The position numbers and the translations under genes were made by a program. From contig SIBR01000013.1 in NCBI GenBank assembly GCA_009695065.1, forward strand, positions 15,344 to 79,343: 64,000 bases of DNA, given 5' to 3'. The notes under the pieces are model-generated. The model worked only from the letters and a program-made list of their open reading frames with translations, did not search any database and had not been told where the DNA came from. The DNA is from Opitutus sp. (GTDB lineage: Bacteria; Verrucomicrobiota; Verrucomicrobiae; Opitutales; Opitutaceae). Below are positions 26,808 to 36,641 of this stretch, piece by piece (positions within the stretch are counted from its first letter, which is position 1; each line of letters opens with the position of its first letter).

Positions 26808-27674
26808 CTAACGCGCAGGCTTCAGCTGTTTCTGCACAAACTCGAACAGCACCTGCGACGCCGGGTCGTTCGGTGTCCCCAAGGCCGTATCGAGGGTCAC
26901 GTGCGTCTTGCCCGGCACGGCGAGGACCTTCGCCGACACCCCGCCGTAAAGGATGAGGGACGTGGCCAGGATCTGCGCCTGCAAGCCCGTGCGGCTCTCC
27001 GGATAGTCGGCAATGTGAAGGAGCAGAAACGGCGGGATCCCCTTGTCCCGGGCGACGTGGGTCACCGCCGACAACTCCTTGAGCGCGGCGGCGTGGCCAA
27101 ACTTCCGCCGGTGCGAATCGAACGGCGGGCGCACCTGGGCGGATTCGGTCATCTCCACCTGCTTCGCCACATCGTAGGTGTCGCCGTCCACCGGCACGCA
27201 ACCTTTGATAATGGTCAGCGGCAGACCCTCGGCCGCGAGGTAACGCTCATCGATGCAGACGAGCGCCGCGAGTTGAGCGCCAGCAGAGTGTCCCATGACA
27301 AACATCGTATTGGGATCGCCGCCGTAGCGGGAGGCATTGCGGTGCGCCCACGCGATCGCTTTCGCGATGTCGGTGGTGATTTCCTTGATCGTGGCCTTCG
27401 GGAAAAAGCGGTAGTTCATCGCGACGAAGACACAGCCTTGGTCGACAAAGGCCTGCGGCTTCGCGTTCACCTCCGCCTTGCTCCCGGCCTGCCAGCCACC
27501 GCCGTGGATCCAGACCACGACGGGATGATTCGTCCCGGTCGTCGGCGCGTAGACGTCGAGGATCTGGCGCTCGTTCTTCGGTTCGAGGTAGGCGATGTCG
27601 CGATCCACGCGGGCGGTGGCGGCAAAGATCGGCGTGGCAACAAACAGCAGGGCGAACCAGCGGAGGGCTTTCAT
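26808..27674 (-). CDS. Secreted alpha/beta-hydrolase (esterase/lipase), copy 2
   Basis: 288 residues from the ATG at 27674, with signal peptide MKALRWFALLFVATPIFAAT. It matches copy 1 throughout: WIHGGGWQAGSKAEVNAKPQ, MGHSAGAQLAALVCIDERYL, IKGCVPVDGDTY and the late His in GKTHVTLDTALG. The copies differ mainly in the cap region before FLLLHIADYPESRTGLQAQ. Full-length frame and conserved catalytic residues indicate that both copies are under selection. It lies 161 bp downstream of the PVC dehydrogenase gene at 27836 on the same strand. Confidence 0.87.
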   Translation of the reverse strand: MKALRWFALLFVATPIFAATARVDRDIAYLEPKNERQILDVYAPTTGTNHPVVVWIHGGGWQAGSKAEVNAKPQAFVDQGCVFVAMNYRFFPKATIKEITTDIAKAIAWAHRNASRYGGDPNTMFVMGHSAGAQLAALVCIDERYLAAEGLPLTIIKGCVPVDGDTYDVAKQVEMTESAQVRPPFDSHRRKFGHAAALKELSAVTHVARDKGIPPFLLLHIADYPESRTGLQAQILATSLILYGGVSAKVLAVPGKTHVTLDTALGTPNDPASQVLFEFVQKQLKPAR

Positions 27675-27835
27675 GGGGTAGATTTTCCAACGATCGACGG
27701 AAACGCCGACCAGCGGATCGCTCCAATCAGGAGGCGTTTCCCCCCGTGGGCGAACCAAAACAATTTTCCCGCCGGCGACCGGAGCGGACGCCAAAACAAC
27801 CTCGAAACTCCGATCGCCCTGCGTGAAACCCCGGC

Positions 27836-30382
27836 TCAATCCGCCTTCGCTGACGCCAGCTCCTGCAGTTCCTTCTCCGTGTAGGGGTCGCCCCGCACGA
27901 TGATGGCGCGTCGCATCTGGCTGATCGTCGTCGTCGGAACCGGCGCAGCCTCATGCCCCCAGCTGCGACGAATATAGGTGAGTGCGGACGCCAGCGTTTC
28001 ATCGGAGAGCATTTCCAATGGCGGCATCGTAGTCGCCGTCTTGCCGGTTTTTCCCTTCAACACGATCCGGGCCAGAATATCCTCGGCGCCGAGGACCCAA
28101 GGCGAGTCGACGAGCGGTGCCGCCACGCCGGCAAGTCCGCGTCCATTCAACTGATGGCACGACGCGCAGATGGTTTCATAAGCGGTTTTGCCTTTTGTCA
28201 GGAGTTGTTTTTCGGCGGCCGTGAGGGGAGCAGGACCCGTCCCAAACTTACCCGGCCACACCAGCCGGTTCATCAGCTCGCCCGCACCCTGGGCGACTTC
28301 CTCCTCCGTCGACTTCGTTGCCGCTTCCAACTCCGCCGGCAGGGCTGCGATCTTGCGCACACCCGAGAAGCGCACGCCGTTGAGCAGGGCGAGGCGCTGC
28401 CATTTGGTTTCCCCATCCGTGCGGATGAGGGAAAAGAGGCGATTGAGTTTTTCGGTGTCGCCGCTGCGCGCCACCGCGCCCGCCAGCGCCTCAAAAACGT
28501 TGGTGTATCCCTTGCGCGACTCGCGCCAATCCGGGGCGGCAGCCAAGCGCTCGATAAAGGCGAGTTCCCGGCCCGCCAGGCCGCTCACCACCGCGGGAAC
28601 GAAGAACGGCGATTCGACGTCCCGGCGCAGCAGATCGCTTAGGAGGGCGTCACGGGCGGGCGCTGTCGTCTCGCCGAGTGAGAGGGCCACCTGCAGCCGC
28701 ACCTCGCGGGCCGCGTCGCCCGCGTGCTTCCCCACGCGTTCGATCGCTCCGGCATCGGCCGCGGCCAGCGCCGGCTCGCTGAGCCGGATCGCCGCGGCAC
28801 GCAGCTTGGGCGCGGGATCTTCGATCACCTGCGCGAGCGTCTCCGGATCGAGGGCGCCGAGCCCTTCCAGTGTCCACAGCGCGTGCAACCGCACCGGGGC
28901 GCTCGCCTTCGGCGCGACCGCGAGCCTGCGCAGATCCGCCGTCACCGATTTGTCGCCGCGTTCGACCAGCAGGCGCTGGGCGGTGTTGCGCCACCAGCCG
29001 TTCGGATGCGAAAGCATTTCGACCAATTGCGCCGGGGACGCCTGCGAGAGACGCGGCTGCGGGCCCGGCTTCTTCGACTCGTGAACGATGCGATAGATAC
29101 GCCCGAGCGCCACCGGCTTCTCCAGACCGCGCTCGACGATCTGCTTCCGCAGGTAACTCGTCATGAACTGGCGGTGCTGCAAAATGCCCCGGTAAAGATC
29201 CACGACATACAACGTGCCATCCGGCGCGGTATAGGTGTTGACCGGACGAAACCGCTCGTCCGTGGACGCGAGAAACTCCCTGCCCTCATAGGCATTTCGT
29301 CCGCTGAGAATGCCGTCCTTTTCCGTGAGGATGGAACGGCGGACGATGTTGGCCGCGGGCTCGGCGGCGAAATAGTTGCCGTAGAACTCCGCCGGAAAAT
29401 TATCCCCGCGATAGATCGTCGGTCCGCACGTCGCCGTGAATTGTCGCAGCGAACCATCCTGGCGGAGCTGCCCCTGCTGATAGCCGCGGTTGGTGCCCGG
29501 GTTGGGCCGGATCGGCCAGACTTCCTGGTTGGAATCGACCTGGTAGTTGACGCCGCTGCCCGGGGCGCCGTCGCGGCGGCTGGGCATGATGAGGTTCGGA
29601 TTCCGGGCCGGGTAGTAATTCGGAATCATATCCCCGCGGAGGTAGTCGGAATTCGAATTCGTGAACGGCCGGCCGTAGTCGTCCATCCCCTGCCCCCATT
29701 GGCCGCGGTTGGCAACCGGGGTGTCGATCCACTTGCCGTTCCGCCAGCGGAAACGGCGCTCGTAACCCGAGCCGATGATCCAGTTGTCGAGACCCCACAG
29801 CAGCGCGTTGGGGCCGCCTTCAGGGTTCATCTCGGGGAGGGAAAAGTCTTTCGCGAGCGAGACTTTTTCATCCGCCTTGCCATCGCCATCCGTGTCGCGG
29901 GCAAACCAAAGATTCGGCGGCTCGCCGACCAGCACGCCGTGCTGCAGCACCTTGATGGCGCGCACGAGGCCTAGGCCATCCATGAAAATGGTACGCTTGT
30001 CCATCCGCCCGTCGCCGTCCGTGTCCTCGAGGACGACGACCCGGTTGACTTTCGCCTGCTCCCCCCGCCCGTCGGCATCGGGCATATAGCTCCGCATTTC
30101 GATGACCCACAACCGGCCGTCGGCGTCGAAATCGAGCGCCACGGGATCGTTGATCAACGGCTCGCTCGCGACCACCTCGACCCGAAACCCCGGCTGCACG
30201 CGAAACGATTTGATCGCCTCCTCCGGCGTCAGCATCGGGGCGGGCAGGTTCCACTCGGGTGGCGGTGACTTCTGAGTAACGCCGGCCCGATCGCTCTGAT
30301 CGCCCATCTGGGCGAAGAGCGAAACCGTGCCGAGGGCCGCCGCCGCGGCGAAATGAAACCTGCGTTGAAAGGGATGGATCAT
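27836..30382 (-). CDS. PVC-type membrane-bound dehydrogenase with C-terminal cytochrome c
   Basis: 848 residues from the ATG at 30382. Signal peptide FHFAAAAALGTVSLFAQ; a PVC-type dehydrogenase propeller at about 60-400 (GFRVEVVASEPLINDPVALD, VVVLEDTDGDGRMDKRT, DGTLYVVDLYRGILQHRQ); HEAT-like repeats at about 430-690; and a haem c domain with CASCH at 739-743 and a Met-containing TTMPPLEML stretch that may supply the axial ligand. It probably oxidises a sugar or alcohol in the periplasm. It heads a same-strand run with the two esterases and follows a sialidase-like gene, which suggests a polysaccharide-degradation set. Confidence 0.86.
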   Translation of the reverse strand: MIHPFQRRFHFAAAAALGTVSLFAQMGDQSDRAGVTQKSPPPEWNLPAPMLTPEEAIKSFRVQPGFRVEVVASEPLINDPVALDFDADGRLWVIEMRSYMPDADGRGEQAKVNRVVVLEDTDGDGRMDKRTIFMDGLGLVRAIKVLQHGVLVGEPPNLWFARDTDGDGKADEKVSLAKDFSLPEMNPEGGPNALLWGLDNWIIGSGYERRFRWRNGKWIDTPVANRGQWGQGMDDYGRPFTNSNSDYLRGDMIPNYYPARNPNLIMPSRRDGAPGSGVNYQVDSNQEVWPIRPNPGTNRGYQQGQLRQDGSLRQFTATCGPTIYRGDNFPAEFYGNYFAAEPAANIVRRSILTEKDGILSGRNAYEGREFLASTDERFRPVNTYTAPDGTLYVVDLYRGILQHRQFMTSYLRKQIVERGLEKPVALGRIYRIVHESKKPGPQPRLSQASPAQLVEMLSHPNGWWRNTAQRLLVERGDKSVTADLRRLAVAPKASAPVRLHALWTLEGLGALDPETLAQVIEDPAPKLRAAAIRLSEPALAAADAGAIERVGKHAGDAAREVRLQVALSLGETTAPARDALLSDLLRRDVESPFFVPAVVSGLAGRELAFIERLAAAPDWRESRKGYTNVFEALAGAVARSGDTEKLNRLFSLIRTDGETKWQRLALLNGVRFSGVRKIAALPAELEAATKSTEEEVAQGAGELMNRLVWPGKFGTGPAPLTAAEKQLLTKGKTAYETICASCHQLNGRGLAGVAAPLVDSPWVLGAEDILARIVLKGKTGKTATTMPPLEMLSDETLASALTYIRRSWGHEAAPVPTTTISQMRRAIIVRGDPYTEKELQELASAKAD

Positions 30383-30502
30383 GGTGAAAGGAAGACGGAC
30401 GAAAATCCCAAGGATTCCGTAAAAGTTAAGCGGAATGAACAAATCGCCAGCGCCGGCCTGAAATTATGCGCGGACCGGTCGCGCAAATCGGCGTGGATTC
30501 CG

Positions 30503-31612
30503 TCATCGGGCGGGAGCGCTTGCCCCCGTCGTCCACTGGGCCTCGGCCATCGGCCGACCCTGGAGTTTGCGCGGATCGACCACCACGTGGCGTACTTTTT
30601 CGCGCTTCCACGTATACGTGATGTGCACATTGCCATCGCGGGTCTGAATCACCGCCGGGTAACTGTATTCGCCCGGTTCGTCCTCGAGCACGAACGCCGC
30701 CTGCCACGTCTTGCCGTCGTGGGACACCGCGACATTCAACGGCGTTCGGCCACCCTTGGGCTCCGCATTGTGGTTGTAGACGAGAAGATGCCGGCCATCC
30801 GCCAGCGTGACCGCATCGGTGCCGGAATTGGGATTTGGCAACGGTCCAAGCGTCATCGGCCCCCAAGTCCGCCCGCTGTCGTCCGACCAGACTTCGAACA
30901 CTCGCCCCTGCCGCGTCCGCCCCACCGCCTGCAAACGCGCGCCGCCGTGCCGCAGAATACTTGGCTGGATCGCCGCGATTTCCTCGCCGTCGTTCACGAA
31001 GGGAGTCGTGGTCCATGTGCGACCGAAATCGCGCGTCGATTCGAAGCGCACGCGCCAGCGACTCGGCGCGGCGGGCGTTTCGTCGCTGGTCGGGCAGAGG
31101 ATCGTGCCGTCACTGAGTTCGACCGGCTTGTTCTTGATCGGTCCGAGAATTCCCTCCGGCAAGCGCCGCGGCTCGGTCCACGTCTTCCCGCCATCGGCCG
31201 AGGTCATCAACATCCCCCACCACGTCTGCGGCGTCGGGCCGGCCTTGTAGAACAGCAGCAACGGTCCGTTCTTCGGCTGAAACAACACGGGGTTCCACGT
31301 TGGATGACGTTCGATCGTGCCGTCGGTCCGCGTGAACTGGATGCCGTTCACCACCTCGACCGGCGGCGTCCAATGGCCGCCCGACTGGCGCGACACCCAG
31401 ATGCCGACATCCGGATTTTTCTCGCGCGTGCCGCCGAACCACGCCGCCACCAGACCCTGCGTGCCTTCCACGATCGTCGACGCATGACACTGCGGAAACG
31501 GGGCGCGCTCGTAGATGAATTCGCGGACGATCACCGGCGACGGGCTCGGAGCCGCGGCCCGGGCACAGGCGAGGCCGACCAGAATACAGAACGGGGCAAA
31601 AAGCTTGGGCAT
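30503..31612 (-). CDS. Sialidase-like (BNR/Asp-box) exported protein
   Basis: 369 residues with a signal peptide ending CARAA. Three Asp-boxes are visible (SADGGKTWTEP, SDDSGRTWGP, SHDGKTWQAAF), and the fold is a six-bladed propeller. HASTIVEGTQGLVAAWFGG near the N-terminus and GEYSYPAVIQTRDGNVHITYTWKR at the end match the exo-alpha-sialidase-like proteins common in Verrucomicrobiota and Planctomycetota. Whether it cleaves sialic acid is unknown, since many members have other glycosidic substrates. It is the first gene of the same-strand group running down to 25691. Confidence 0.85.
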   Translation of the reverse strand: MPKLFAPFCILVGLACARAAAPSPSPVIVREFIYERAPFPQCHASTIVEGTQGLVAAWFGGTREKNPDVGIWVSRQSGGHWTPPVEVVNGIQFTRTDGTIERHPTWNPVLFQPKNGPLLLFYKAGPTPQTWWGMLMTSADGGKTWTEPRRLPEGILGPIKNKPVELSDGTILCPTSDETPAAPSRWRVRFESTRDFGRTWTTTPFVNDGEEIAAIQPSILRHGGARLQAVGRTRQGRVFEVWSDDSGRTWGPMTLGPLPNPNSGTDAVTLADGRHLLVYNHNAEPKGGRTPLNVAVSHDGKTWQAAFVLEDEPGEYSYPAVIQTRDGNVHITYTWKREKVRHVVVDPRKLQGRPMAEAQWTTGASAPAR

Positions 31613-32211
31613 GGATCGAAGGATGGAGGGTGCATCCCGCGGGACGACGCGAAATGTTGCCCCAATCGAAGCGACCGGTGCACGGGAATCAATCGCCGAA
31701 ACCTCCGCCTATCGCGCGGACCGGAGCTACGTTGTTGGCCGCACCGCATGAAGCCGGAACGCCACTGCAGCACTCCGATCGGCCTTCCGCACCGGAAACG
31801 GGGAGATTCAGCATTTCAAGGCAACTAACGACGCTTGGCCCCGAGTGCTCGATCTCACCAAACTCAAACGGAGGAACCGCAAATCCTCGCTCATCAGCGC
31901 TCATGAATTCCTCTCTCGCGGCCGACGTCCCCGCTTCGCCGACTTGTCCTCCGTAGCCTTGGCGAAGGAGGATCAGGCGAAACCCGCAGACAAACCCTGC
32001 CGCCGCGTCCGGCCATGAGCGAAGTTTACCCGCCCCTGGCGGCGCCGAAGGCGACCGGGGATTAGCTGCTCAAGACCTTGACTTCCGTTGTCAAATTTAA
32101 CCGAGCCACGCCTCTAACGGAGTATCGGCCCGGCCCGCCGGCGGGGTTCGCGCGGCGAAATTCCATTTGTCACCACTGGCTGCGGCGGGGAAAGTCGCCG
32201 CCTTCTCTCCC
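31613..32211. other. Non-coding stretch between divergent genes
   Basis: About 600 bp between the sialidase-like gene and the aldehyde dehydrogenase. Short frames exist on both strands, but none shows a domain, a codon bias like the neighbours or a credible start. The stretch contains one REP-like palindrome (31947-31972) and should contain the promoters of both divergent genes. Nothing else is recognised. Confidence 0.5.
31947..31972. repeat. REP-like palindrome, copy 1
   Basis: TCCTCCG-TAGCCTTGGCG-AAGGAGGA forms an imperfect stem with TCCTCC/GGAGGA arms. A related element with the same CCG(T/A)AGCC(T)TGGCGA core is at 35999-36024. Both are intergenic. Confidence 0.6.
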
Positions 32212-33576
32212 ATGTCCCTCGTCACGATCAACCCCGCCACCGGTCGCCGCCTCGCAGTGTATCGGGAAAATTCCCGGACCGAGATCGAACGCAAGCTCGC
32301 CCGGGGCGCCGCCGCCCAGGCCCGCTGGCGGAAGCTGTCTCACGCCGCCCGCGGCAAATTCTTCCGCGCCCTGGCGCGGGAGCTGCGGGCGGACCCCGAC
32401 GGGTTGGCCGCATTGGCCGCGGCGGAAATGGGCAAGCCCGTCGCCCAGGGCCGCGCCGAGGTCGAAAAATGTGCGATGCTTTGCGAGTACTACGCCGCGC
32501 AGGGCGCCCGGCTGCTGGCCGACGAGCATCCCGCCGGCGCACCGGCGAACGCGCGCGTGGTCCATGAGCCCCTGGGCATCGTGCTCGCGATCATGCCGTG
32601 GAATTTTCCCTTCTGGCAGGTCATCCGCGCCGCCATCCCCGTGCTCACCGGCGGCAACGCCTTCCTGCTGAAGCACGCGCCGAATGTCGCCGGCTGCGCC
32701 CTCGCCGTCGAAAAACTTTTCGCCCGTGCCCGCTTCCCCGCCGGCGTGTTTCAGGTACTGCTCACCGGCACCGGGGTCGTGCCGGCGTTGCTCGCCGATT
32801 CACGGGTGCGCGCCGTGACGCTCACGGGCAGCACCACCGCCGGCAAAGCCGTCGCCGCGCTGGCGGGGGCTGCGATGAAGCCCGGCGTCTTCGAACTCGG
32901 GGGCAGCGATCCGGCCCTCGTCCTCGAAGATGCCGATCTCGCCCTCGCCGCCGAAACGTGCGCGCTCTCCCGCTTGATCAACGCGGGCCAGAGCTGCGTC
33001 TGCGCCAAGCGCTTCATCGTCGTGCGTTCGGTCCTGCGCGAATTCGAGGAGCGCTTCGTGGCGCGCATCGCCGCGCGTCGCGTCGGCGACCCGCTGGACG
33101 CCGCGACCGACATCGGCCCGCTGGCCCGCGCCGATCTCCGCGCCAACCTGGACGCCCAAGTGCAGCAGAGTGTACGCCGCGGTGCCCGGGTCCTGCTCGG
33201 CGGCAAGCCGCTCCCGGGACCGGGATTCTTCTACGCCCCCACGGTCCTGACCAACGTTCGTCCCGGCATGGCCGTGCACGACCAGGAGGTTTTCGGACCG
33301 GTCGCAGCGATCATCGCGGTGCGGGATGAAGCCGCCGCCATCCGCGTCGCGAACGATTCGCCTTTCGGGCTGGCCGCGTCGGTCTTCACGCGCAGTCGCG
33401 CGCGCGCCACCCGCGTCGCCACGCAGCTCGACGCCGGCGCCGTGTTCGTCAACGACTTCGTTCGCTCCATGGCCGAGCTGCCCTTCGGCGGCGTGAAGGA
33501 AAGCGGTTTCGGCCGCGAGCTCGGCGCCTGGGGCGCCCGCACGTTCGTGAACGTCAAGACCCTCGTCGGCGCCTGA
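32212..33576 (+). CDS. NAD(P)-dependent aldehyde dehydrogenase, succinate-semialdehyde type
   Basis: 454 residues from the ATG at 32212. ALDH landmarks: IMPWNFPFWQVIRAAIPVL, TLTGSTTAGKAVA in the Rossmann fold, the general-base Glu at 228 in FELGGSDPALVLEDADL and the catalytic Cys at 262 in NAGQSCVCAKRF. The C-terminal PFGGVKESGFGRELG is typical of short succinate-semialdehyde dehydrogenases of the GabD/Sad group. It would oxidise an aldehyde to the acid in the cytoplasm. The exact substrate cannot be fixed by eye. ppk1 follows on the same strand after about 100 bp. Confidence 0.9.
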   Translation: MSLVTINPATGRRLAVYRENSRTEIERKLARGAAAQARWRKLSHAARGKFFRALARELRADPDGLAALAAAEMGKPVAQGRAEVEKCAMLCEYYAAQGARLLADEHPAGAPANARVVHEPLGIVLAIMPWNFPFWQVIRAAIPVLTGGNAFLLKHAPNVAGCALAVEKLFARARFPAGVFQVLLTGTGVVPALLADSRVRAVTLTGSTTAGKAVAALAGAAMKPGVFELGGSDPALVLEDADLALAAETCALSRLINAGQSCVCAKRFIVVRSVLREFEERFVARIAARRVGDPLDAATDIGPLARADLRANLDAQVQQSVRRGARVLLGGKPLPGPGFFYAPTVLTNVRPGMAVHDQEVFGPVAAIIAVRDEAAAIRVANDSPFGLAASVFTRSRARATRVATQLDAGAVFVNDFVRSMAELPFGGVKESGFGRELGAWGARTFVNVKTLVGA

Positions 33577-33684
33577 GCCACGGGGACTCGGGCCGGGCGC
33601 GATCGAGTCGCGGGCCACTAATGGTTCGTGTCGCGTCGTAGCCCGGTCAGTCTGGCAACCGGTTTCCCGCCTCCGCGTTCTCCC

Positions 33685-35841
33685 ATGGCTCCCCGCTCCC
33701 GCTCGTCCCCTGCCCTTCGGCCATCGGCCCGGCCGCATCCCGCCAGCCGCCGGGAGCGCCCGCCGGCCCGCCCCGCCACCGCGCCCCGCTATTTCAACCG
33801 GGAACTCTCGTGGCTGGCGTTCAACCGGCGCGTCCTCGAACAGGCCCAGAACGAACGCCACCCGCTGCTCGAACGCGTCAAGTTCCTCGCGATCTTCAGC
33901 AATAATCTGGATGAGTTCTACGAGATCCGGGTGGCCGGTTTGATGCAGCAGCTCGATTCGAGCGTCGCCGAAACCGGCCCCGACGGGCTCCACCCGCGCG
34001 AGCAACTGCGCCAGATCCGGGCCGTCGTCGACGGCCTGCTCGCGGAGCAGTATCGCTGCTGGCAGCACCAGCTGCTGCCGGCATTGGGCAGGGAGAAAAT
34101 CATCTTCAAGACCGCCCGCGACCTGACGCCGGCGGAGCTCGCCTGGGTGCGGGAGTATTTCCGCGAGCAGGTCTACCCCGTCCTCACGCCGCTCGCGCTC
34201 GACCACGCCCATCCCTTTCCCCAACTCGGGAACAAGACACTCAACGTCATCGTCACCCTCGACAATCCCCCGACGGCGATTGTCGCACGATCCCTCGCCA
34301 TCCTGCCGGTGCCCCGGATCCTGCCCCGAATCGTGGCGATCGCCGCGGGCCGGCGCGCGGCGCAGCCCGTGATTTTTCTCAGCGAGATCATCAAGCTGTG
34401 CGCCGGCGAACTGTTTCCCGGCTACCGGGTCACCGGCGCGCACGCGTTTCGCGTCACCCGCAACAGCGACCTCTACATCGACGAAGAGGAGGCGGCCAAC
34501 CTCCTGAAAGCGATTGAGGAGGAGCTGCGCAACCTGCGGCGCGGCGCCGCCGTGCGGCTGGAGATCGAGGCGACCGTGGACGACGGCTTGTTCAACACCC
34601 TGTGCACGCATCTGGCCCTCGCTCCGGCCTATGCGTTTCGCCTGCACGGCCCACTCGACCTCGTGCGCCTGCAAAATCTCGGCGATCTCGACCGGCCGGA
34701 CCTCAAGTTTCCGCCGTTTACGCCCGTCAACGCGTCGCCCCTGCGGGACGTCACGCAGATCTTCGCGACGCTCCGGCGGCGCGACGTGCTGCTGCATCAT
34801 CCGTACGACGCCTTCGCGCCCGTGGTGGATTTTGTCGAGCAGGCGGCGCGCGATCCCTCCGTGTTCGCGATCAAGCAGACGTTCTACCGCACCAGCGGCG
34901 ATTCGCCGCTGGTGCGCGCCCTGATCGAGGCATCGCAGAACGGCAAGCAGGTGACGGCGCTGGTGGAGCTGAAGGCGCGCTTCGACGAGGCGAACAACAT
35001 CCAGTGGGCGCGCCAGCTCGAGGAGGCTGGGGTGCACGTGGTCTACGGGCTCGTCGACCACAAGACGCACTGCAAGTTGTGCCTCGTGGTACGCCGCGAA
35101 GGGCGGCGGATGCGGCACTATGCGCATCTCGGCACCGGCAACTACAATCCGCGGACGGCGCGTTTCTACACCGATCTCAGCTACTTTACCTCCCGGCCAC
35201 GCCTCACCCGGGAGGTCGCGGAGGTTTTCAACACCCTCACCGGTTTTGGCCGCTCGCCGAAGTTTCGCACCCTGCTCGTCGCCCCGTTCGATCTGCACCG
35301 CCGGCTGAACGCCCTGATCGCCCGTGAGGCCCGCAATGCCGCGGCGGGCAAACCCGCGCGCATCATCGCCCAGATGAACGCGCTCGTGGACCGCGAGACG
35401 ATCGACGCGCTGTACGCCGCCTCGCGGGCCGGAGTGACCGTGGAGCTGATCGTGCGCGGCACCTGCTGCCTCGTCCCCGGGGTGCCGGGCCTAAGCGAGA
35501 ACATCCGCGTGCGCAGCCTGGTCGGCCGGTTCCTTGAGCATGCGCGCGTGTATTACTTCGAGCATGCGGATGGCCAGCCCGTGATCCTGGCGGGCAGCGC
35601 GGACTGGATGCCGCGGAATTTTTTCCGCCGGGTGGAGGTCCTATTTCCGATTGAGGAACCGGAACTGCGCCGGTGGGTGGTGGAGGAGCTTTTTCCCGTG
35701 GAGTTGCGCGATACCGCCAACACCCGCCTGCTCCAGGCCAGCAGCGAGTATGTCGCGCCCGACCGGCCCGCCAGCGGCAAGCCGTTTTCCGCCCAGGCGC
35801 ATTTCATGATCGCCGCGACCCGGCGCGCCAACGCGACGTAG
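33685..35841 (+). CDS. ppk1: Polyphosphate kinase 1
   Basis: 718 residues from the ATG at 33685; a GTG at 33628 would add 19 residues. The first ~35 residues are Arg/Pro/Ser-rich and precede YFNRELSWLAFNRRVLEQA, the standard start of the N-terminal PPK1 domain. Further landmarks are FLSEIIKLCAGELFPGY, the HHPYDAF stretch, VFAIKQTFYRTSGDSPLV, DHKTHCKLCLVVR, the phospho-histidine region YAHLGTGNYNPRTARFYTD (His at about 481) and the ENIRVRSLVGRFLEHAR block. It makes long-chain polyphosphate from ATP at the membrane. No ppx partner is in the window. Confidence 0.96.
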   Translation: MAPRSRSSPALRPSARPHPASRRERPPARPATAPRYFNRELSWLAFNRRVLEQAQNERHPLLERVKFLAIFSNNLDEFYEIRVAGLMQQLDSSVAETGPDGLHPREQLRQIRAVVDGLLAEQYRCWQHQLLPALGREKIIFKTARDLTPAELAWVREYFREQVYPVLTPLALDHAHPFPQLGNKTLNVIVTLDNPPTAIVARSLAILPVPRILPRIVAIAAGRRAAQPVIFLSEIIKLCAGELFPGYRVTGAHAFRVTRNSDLYIDEEEAANLLKAIEEELRNLRRGAAVRLEIEATVDDGLFNTLCTHLALAPAYAFRLHGPLDLVRLQNLGDLDRPDLKFPPFTPVNASPLRDVTQIFATLRRRDVLLHHPYDAFAPVVDFVEQAARDPSVFAIKQTFYRTSGDSPLVRALIEASQNGKQVTALVELKARFDEANNIQWARQLEEAGVHVVYGLVDHKTHCKLCLVVRREGRRMRHYAHLGTGNYNPRTARFYTDLSYFTSRPRLTREVAEVFNTLTGFGRSPKFRTLLVAPFDLHRRLNALIAREARNAAAGKPARIIAQMNALVDRETIDALYAASRAGVTVELIVRGTCCLVPGVPGLSENIRVRSLVGRFLEHARVYYFEHADGQPVILAGSADWMPRNFFRRVEVLFPIEEPELRRWVVEELFPVELRDTANTRLLQASSEYVAPDRPASGKPFSAQAHFMIAATRRANAT

Positions 35842-35998
35842 GCCGCGTAAACGCCGACCCATCAGGCCTGCGGAACACGCGGATAAGAAGAGAAACGACC
35901 CGGCGGCTCATCGCGCGACGCCCCGGGCCGACAGGTCGTGGTTCGCAGCGATTTTCTTCTTCCGTTTTCGAAGGCGCGCCCTACGTTTTCGCGTCCTG

Positions 35999-36024
35999 CC
36001 CTCCGAAGCCCTGGCGACGGAGGG
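35999..36024. repeat. REP-like palindrome, copy 2
   Basis: CCCTCCG-AAGCCCTGGCGA-CGGAGGG is a 7-bp stem with an internal segment nearly identical to that of the element at 31947-31972. It sits 9 bp before the tRNA gene, at the end of the ppk1 intergenic region. Confidence 0.6.
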
Positions 36025-36033
36025 TCCGGTAAC

Positions 36034-36124
<91 letters not shown>

Positions 36125-36222
36125 TTTACCCATCAGTGGTTTACATGATTACTCACGATAGTTACAACGCCCAGTTACAACAGTGACACGGAAGTTTATC
36201 GAGTTTCCCGTTGCTAAACCCA

Positions 36223-36641
36223 CTATGGGGGGCGGGGGTGTGGCCCATTCCGGCGGAGCCGCGAACGCGACGAATCACCAACCGCAAAATTTTTCGCAAA
36301 AGGCGCGACGACATCCTGGGAAGCGGCGCCGCGTTGCAGCACCTCCCATAGGCCCCGCCACACTCCAGCATCTTCCCACCGGCGGAAGCGCATATACACC
36401 GCGCTCCACGCGCCAAACTCGGCGGGCAGATCCCGCCACGGTGTGCCGGTGCGTGCCAGATACAACACCGCCTCCAGAAACTCGCGTTCCGTCAACTCCG
36501 CCGGCGCTCCCCGCGGATCTTTGATCTCCGCGAGCGCTTCCTCGAACTGCGCCCACATCTCGTCCTTCACGATTCGTCGTATCATCCTTCAGCGCGGTAC
36601 ACTGGCTGCCGGTTTTGTACAGCCCTTTTTCATTAACCCTC
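36223..36641 (-). mobile_element. IS5-family insertion-sequence remnant with truncated transposase
   Basis: The ATG at 36585 opens a frame of 120 codons. The first ~90 residues match the N-terminal domain of IS5-type transposases (IKDPRGAPAELTEREFLEAV, ARTGTPWRDLPAEFGAWSAV, RFRRWEDAGVWRGLWEVLQR). The DDE catalytic domain is missing and the tail is unrelated. The upstream boundary is probably near 36641, where the phosphatase homology on the same strand stops abruptly. The right boundary is not defined. The element cannot transpose by itself. Confidence 0.75.

Noticed and set aside
31689..31904. 71-codon minus-strand frame (MSADERGFAVPPFEFGEIEH...) in the 31.6-32.2 kb gap
   Set aside because: It has an ATG but no domain, ribosome-binding site or neighbour support. 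It could be real but cannot be supported.
32800..35298. 832-codon minus-strand frame across the aldehyde dehydrogenase and ppk1
   Set aside because: It spans two well-supported genes on the other strand and shows antisense-type composition.
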